Assembly (NCBI GenBank): GCA_017506865.1
Contig: JAFCMP010000038.1
Span: 188,501 to 252,500, forward strand
DNA from: Tribonema minus
Lineage: Eukaryota > Sar > Xanthophyceae > Tribonematales > Tribonemataceae
Direction of reading: 5' to 3'
DNA length: 64,000 nucleotides
Positions 58,626-64,000 of this stretch are shown piece after piece. Within the stretch, counting starts at the first letter, position 1. Every line of letters starts with the position of its first letter. The translations under genes and the position numbers were made by a program. The notes beneath the pieces are model-generated. The model saw only the letters and a list, made by a program, of their open reading frames with translations, ran no database searches and was not told where the DNA came from.

Positions 58626-61600
58626 ATGCCGCCTCTGAGTCAGTGCTATCAATATCAACAAGTGTACAGGCCGGAGCAGCAGCGTCAACAGCTGGACAGG
58701 TGCCCGAATGGATTCCATCTCAATCGAGAGCTGCCTTTCGCACCCTGCATGGAGTTCTTTCAGGTTGGTGTACACTACACTGCGAATGCCAAACTCCACC
58801 ACGATAAACGTTGGTGCTAACAGTACGCAGCGAATGAAGCGCTGAAAACGTTGCTGAATGCAGTTTCTGCTCGGTAGCTGAAAGCATTCAACGCCGGCAA
58901 AGGTGTCGCTCGCATGCCAACTTGCAAATGTGCAAGCTTGCGGCATTGGTACTGTTTGAGTAACCTTTTTTCAGACAGCAATCACAACTGGCTGCTGTTA
59001 GCTCATGCTTTTTTCATGGCCACCCTTGAAAGCTCATTTGAAGTGCCAAGTTGTGGCTTGCAAGTTGCCACTAATACTTATCCAGTAGTACATCATGTCG
59101 CTGCACTGCTCTCAACAGGGGGGCGGAGCTGCTGCGGCTGGCGGGTCAATCACAGGGCAGGGTCATGCACCTTAAACTTGCGCTCTGCCGCGGTCACGCT
59201 GCTCTCACACTGGATGTACGGCACCGCGCTGGCGCAAACCCAACCACTGTCAGCACGCACTATACTGTGCTGCTGGATACAGTGCCGGCGGAGGCACCCA
59301 GACCCAGTGTCAGGGAGATGGGACAACTGCTGCGGCGCTTGCTGCTAAAGCCACGGCCATTTCAGAAGTGAGTCTTCCCCAGGTGCCATGTTCATACACG
59401 TTGATGTGCACGTTGACGTACCTTGGCGTGTTGTCACCTGACAATCGTCAACAGTGGCAGTGTCAAATGTCATGGTTGTAGATGCATGTAAAGACGGTGA
59501 ACACTGCGCTCCAGTGGGTGTTTGTGTGGCTTCAGCAATGTCACCTGTTGAAGTCCCACTTCGCTGTTTGTGTTGGCCAACAGCAACATGGCCGCAAAGC
59601 AACAACTTGACTTTGTGCTGCAACGTGCCATCACTGAGCTGCCTTGTGCAGATACTAGAGCACCATGAAGAAGTGGACATCAAATGTAAGGCGGTGTGTG
59701 ATGTCATTGCTTTCATGTAGATGCAGTCAGTGTAAAATAATGACTTGAAACCCCTTCAAGACAAGCAAGCCCTTCCGATACCCGCTTGGCGCATTGCGCT
59801 GACATGCAAACTCAGTGCCTGTTTCTGCTTCTGCCATTCTTCTGCACATCCAGAAAACTAGTGGGAGGCCTGCTCTCAATTGGCCACTCGGAACGCCTGA
59901 TCCACAGCACGTTTCTCTCAGCAGCAGGCGTCGGCCTCATTTACCTCTGCGCGGAAGAGGGGGGCTGCACACGCATGTGGCGCTGGATTGGCCAGGGGTG
60001 CTGGACCTGGCAGTACATGAACTTCTTTGAGCTGTGCGCGCCGATAGGCACTGGCGCACGCCTTGCGGCACTTGCAGTGGCACCTGATGCAGCCAGCGGC
60101 AGCAGCCATGGCAACCACGGCTTGCCGACCGTGTTCAGGCTGGTGTGGGCGCAGTGCGCAGGAGAGAGCAGCAGCAGTGCGGACGGCGGCAGCGGTAACT
60201 CCAGTGGCGGCGGCGGCGGCACCTGTGAGGTGTGGACGCATTGTTTGCACTTGACAGCACCAGCAGCAGCAGCAGATGAGGCGCTGGGCGACGCAAGGCC
60301 AGTTGTTGAAGTTGGCTATGCAGCGCAGCTGCTCGGCAATGTGCCGGTGCCGGTGCTGTTGTTTCCACATGGGGCAGGTAGTGGTGACAACGCTGTTAGC
60401 GGCAGCGACGGCGGCAATGGCGTGTGGATAACTGGAGGCAACGGCACTTTCATTGTGTCTTACTGTTTCGCCTCAGCCAAATTGCTGGAAGTTCATCTCA
60501 GTGAGAAGGAGAGTTGGGGGGTGTTGGAGCAGAGCAGGGAGGGCAGGGCGTTAATTGGAGAGGGGAGGGGGGTGGAGGAGCCAGCAGAGTATGGGACAAG
60601 TGCAAGTGACAGCAGTCCAGGCACCATATGCTGTACTCATCAGGTGAGAGCCTAATGTTGTAGTAGTCACATAGAAGTACATGACATGTCCTCTTCTGCA
60701 GATGGCGCTATTCAATGCATATACAGCCTGCGGACTTGATTTTTGCAAGATGTCAGGGGTACACACGGAACATGTTAAAACACCAGCATGCTTTTTACTG
60801 GCTCGTTTCAAGTCAAAAGAACACCATGGTTGTTTAGACTTGGTTTACATCAATGCTTCTGCTACACCACAAGGGCTTGAAATTTGATGTTCGACTGAAG
60901 ACACGGACGCCATGTGCACTGCACTGTGTACACTCAGTCACATCTGATGATGCCAATTGAATGACAGTTGGTGATTTGCAGAAATTCGTACGCACTTGGG
61001 CATTATCTCACATTCTTGTGGGCATTGGCCTGTCATGTTGAGCAGACCTTTACACTCAACCTGAAAAAGCTGACGAAGAGGCTGCAGTACTTCAGCCAAG
61101 TTCGACGTTGAACTGGCAACACACCTGCTGTGTGGTGGCATGTTGAGTACCACTTCAAGAATCACAATGTCAGCATTGTTTCATTGAGCGTGCCACACGA
61201 TCATGCTGTTGTGCGCCTCAACATCTCGTCATGCTCAGTCCCTTTGTACCCATGTTCAACGTGCAGGCGTCAAACAGGCTCCTACTGCTGCCACCACCAC
61301 ACACTTCCGTAGCTGCCATTAGTGCCGGCGCAGCCACACCACTCCTGCCACCGCTGCCGCTTACTGGCACCAGCCGTACTGGCATCAGCCCTGTAATTGC
61401 AGCAGCCGTAGTCACAGCCGTCGCAACGGCGACAGCGACAGTGGCAGCAGTGCCGTTGCTGCTCATTGTTGGTGCGGGAGGCGCATTGTGTACAGTGTCG
61501 CTGCAAAGCGGTGATGCTGTGGGTCATGCCAACCTGCCGCTGCGCCAACGGCACACAGCACCTGCCGCCGCCGCGCAACTTCCAGCTTGTGTATTGGTCA

Positions 61601-63871
61601 CTTGTGACATCTGCTGTGACAGTGCCGCTGGTGGTGCAGGCAGCAGCAGCAGCAGGAGCGGCGGCAGCGCCCGTGAGTGGCATTGCGCATGCGCTGCGCT
61701 TGTACATGGAGGATACAGTGCCCTGGTGCTCACACCAGATGAAATATTTGGCGTAGTCTGTAGCGGTGCAAGTACTGGTGTTGAGCCTGCGGTACCACCA
61801 TGGCACAGCCAAACCCATGTACCCAGGCGGATGTTCGGTCAGCATCAAGGTTCGGCGCTGAGTGGTGGGTGGTGGTCAGGGCAGCTGCAATGGCGCAGCG
61901 ATGTACATAGCGAGGCACATGGCCAGGTAAGCGCATGAGCTGCGTCACTTTTATCACTTGTTACATCCAGTAGGCGACGTTGCTAGTTGACTGCACAAGA
62001 AAATCATACAAGTGCGGAACTCAATGGATTGCTTGGCTGTATGCGATGTGATTGATAGCTGGAGTCACTATAGGCCAGATGCGGATAATCCACAGAGGAT
62101 TGATGCAGGTCGACAGAGCCAACCAAAATTGCCGATGTCGCCATATACTCCATCGCAGTTTGTGAAGTTGAGGCCAGTGGTTGTGGACCACTATCTACAA
62201 TGATTGTATGTGTCACTACCTACAATGATTGTATGTGTCATTGAATGTCAACATTGCCACCGCAGCCTGGCTTGAGCATGCTAATTAGTAGGTAGGTAGA
62301 CCTTACTATCCTGTCGACCCGCATGCCTGCATGAACCAGCCAGCACCAACAGGCATTAGTTTGTTGCATGACTGGCAAACAAATGTGATTTCACAGGCGA
62401 AGCCTGTACCAGACACTGGTCATGATGAGAGATCTTGAAATCTCAAAAACTGTATGCTGTCTTGAAATGCAAGTGGCGCATGTGCGTGCTTGAACTTTTC
62501 TGATTTGCTGCCATTGACAACGGCTGAATGCAGCAGAAGTTGGGCAGTGCACACACTTTCGACATGTTCGCACAGCATTCCCCCATACTCTATCTCTTGT
62601 TGCAGGGTATATAATCATATCTGGCCATAGTTTGCATGCCTTCACCTGCTCTGTCCAACACCCTGCATGTGCGTTGCGCATGCTACTTGGTTGCACAGGT
62701 TGTGCCCCTGCAGAAAGCGGCTGCGGATGCAGTGGAACGAAATGAACGGTAAGCTCATTTGGCTCAGAGTCACGTGCTTGTGATGCCCTTTCTAACTGCA
62801 CAGCTCCGTCGAATAGAGAGCACAAGGGCACCCTTTTGTCATGCATGGATGCGATCGAAGCTGTCCACAGCATGCCACGCTATCATGTCACACGGTGTCT
62901 GGTCGTACTGACAGAGGCCGCTGCTGTGTGTAGGTGATGACCATGTAGCTGCTGTCCGAACATTTACGAGGAAAAGGCTGCCTTGGTTTCGGTGATTATG
63001 CGTCAATGTATGAGTGGCTCAAGACTCGTGCGTTAATGTGCTGACAAGCTGCTGTGGATTCAATGTGCTTTGATGTGAGCATGGGGAGGAAAGCTTACGC
63101 TGCACCCTGAGTTTGATTTGTGATTCCTCTGCCTTTTGCGCCGTTCTCGCCCAGCTCCAACGTCGTTGCCACTGCACTGCTGCCGCCTGACATTGAGGGA
63201 ATACGACCCTATGAACCCCCACACACAATGTCCAGGCAATGGATGCACGTGACCTATTATCATCTAGAGTGTCAGTCAGCGTGCAGTGTGTTTGCTGGTC
63301 TAGTCATATGCAGCATAACTTTTGACACATTTCAGCCGTCTGATCACTGGGTTTGCATTGCAGCCAGTGCTGCTGCCGCGCTTCGACTTCAGAGCATCTT
63401 TGAGTGCATGTACGGAAAGACAATGAGCACAAATCTACTTGGGCAGCAGGCTGACGCTGACCGTTCTTGCCGCTTTTGTTGCTGCTGTTTGCCAGATTGC
63501 TGGAGCACCTGCGCTCTTTTGCAGACTCTGTCACAGACAACTTTAATGTCTCCGCAGGTGCATCACTAAGCAACATAAAGGGAGCACAGAAAGGCGGTGG
63601 CAATGTCACCAAACGGGATTGGGAGGGACTGTTGGAGGGTATTCACCCCCTTGACCTGCTCTACCACACAGCTTTGCACAGCTGCCAAGTGTTGCCGCTG
63701 TCACAAGGCACCACTAATGCAGCTGCTCACATAGCACAGGCACAGTCGATTGAGGTGCCCAGACCAGTCGCAAACGGTGCATGCAAGGGGCACCCAGCCA
63801 CCCAGCCAGTGCTGTGGCCCTCAGACGTGCGGGACCTTGCGGCGCAGTGCGAGTGTGCAGCTGCAGTTGAG
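58626..63871 (+). CDS. Large unidentified protein, possibly beta-propeller type (3' partial)
   Basis: Exons judged most likely: 58626-58763 (start and frame uncertain), 59119-59366, 59854-60643, 61267-61926, 62699-62748, 63155-63235 and 63496-63871, continuing past the window. From 59119 the phases agree, except that the join between the first two exons does not match and an exon is probably missed. The 263-codon exon at 59854 encodes repeated beta-strand-like stretches (STFLSAAGVGLIYLCAEEGG; FELCAPIGTGARLAALAVAP; GVWITGGNGTFIVSYCFASA) separated by Gly/Ser-rich low-complexity loops. Exon 61267 continues similarly (LLLIVGAGGALCTVSLQSGD). The last exon appears helical (LLEHLRSFADSVTDNFNVS; EGIHPLDLLYHTALHS). 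A propeller-plus-helical scaffold, as in nucleoporins or coat proteins, is one reading, but I do not recognise the family. The donor after 63235 is GC (AG|GCAATG). Confidence 0.5.
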
Positions 63872-64000
63872 GTGCGTCATGCATCTTTGTCATACCTACG
63901 TACCTCAAGTGTGTCATGCTGACAAGTATGCTGACAAGACATGTGTCATGGCCTCCCATGTCACCCGTAGGCATATATATATATAGGCTATGTATGGTCC

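Overview
This window is nuclear DNA from an intron-rich eukaryote. Coding exons are short (about 35-800 nt), separated by GT-AG introns of roughly 100-1200 nt with a small GC-AG minority, and frame is kept exactly across dozens of predicted splice junctions. Gene content points to a photosynthetic protist. There is a TPR protein of the type found in plants and algae, a GST-like protein with a long C-terminal extension, and an ankyrin gene built from repeats of the form WLHxNRxEGCTxxAMDxAAxNGHLEVVK, which I associate mainly with heterokonts such as brown and yellow-green algae and oomycetes. A signal-peptide-like presequence on the TPR protein would fit a complex (secondary) plastid. I consider a heterokont alga most likely, but a green alga is not excluded.

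Layout: (1) 298-5261 (+), 3' part of a GST-like gene. (2) 6428-11365 (+), 7-exon ankyrin-repeat gene ending in a CaaX-like prenylation box. (3) 13292-19497 (-), 7-exon gene for a 534-aa cysteine-rich, probably secreted or membrane-anchored protein. (4) 19.5-22.6 kb, gene-poor, with a C20 tract, two tandem duplications (231 and 204 bp) and a perfect hairpin. (5) 22628-28136 (-), coiled-coil protein. (6) 28538-32056 (+), ALG5, dolichyl-phosphate glucosyltransferase. (7) 33228-39185 (-), 11-exon protein with a ubiquitin-like N-terminus and EF-hand-like units. (8) 39353-42272 (+), TPR protein. (9) 43774-44436 (-), SDHAF1, a LYR-motif assembly factor. (10) 44720-56774 (+), Ku70 with 17 exons, carrying a 535-bp inverted-repeat transposable element in intron 7. 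(11) 58626 to beyond 63871 (+), start of a large unidentified gene.

The genes do not form one pathway: they cover redox chemistry, N-glycosylation, mitochondrial complex II assembly, DNA end joining and several lineage-specific proteins. Three neighbouring pairs are head-to-head with short shared upstream regions (coiled-coil/ALG5, UBL-EF/TPR, SDHAF1/Ku70). The strongest candidates for undescribed biology are the cysteine-rich protein, the CaaX-ended ankyrin protein, the UBL/EF-like protein and the inverted-repeat element in the Ku70 intron. Exon coordinates were read by eye from splice consensus and reading-frame continuity and may be off by a few bases where alternatives exist.
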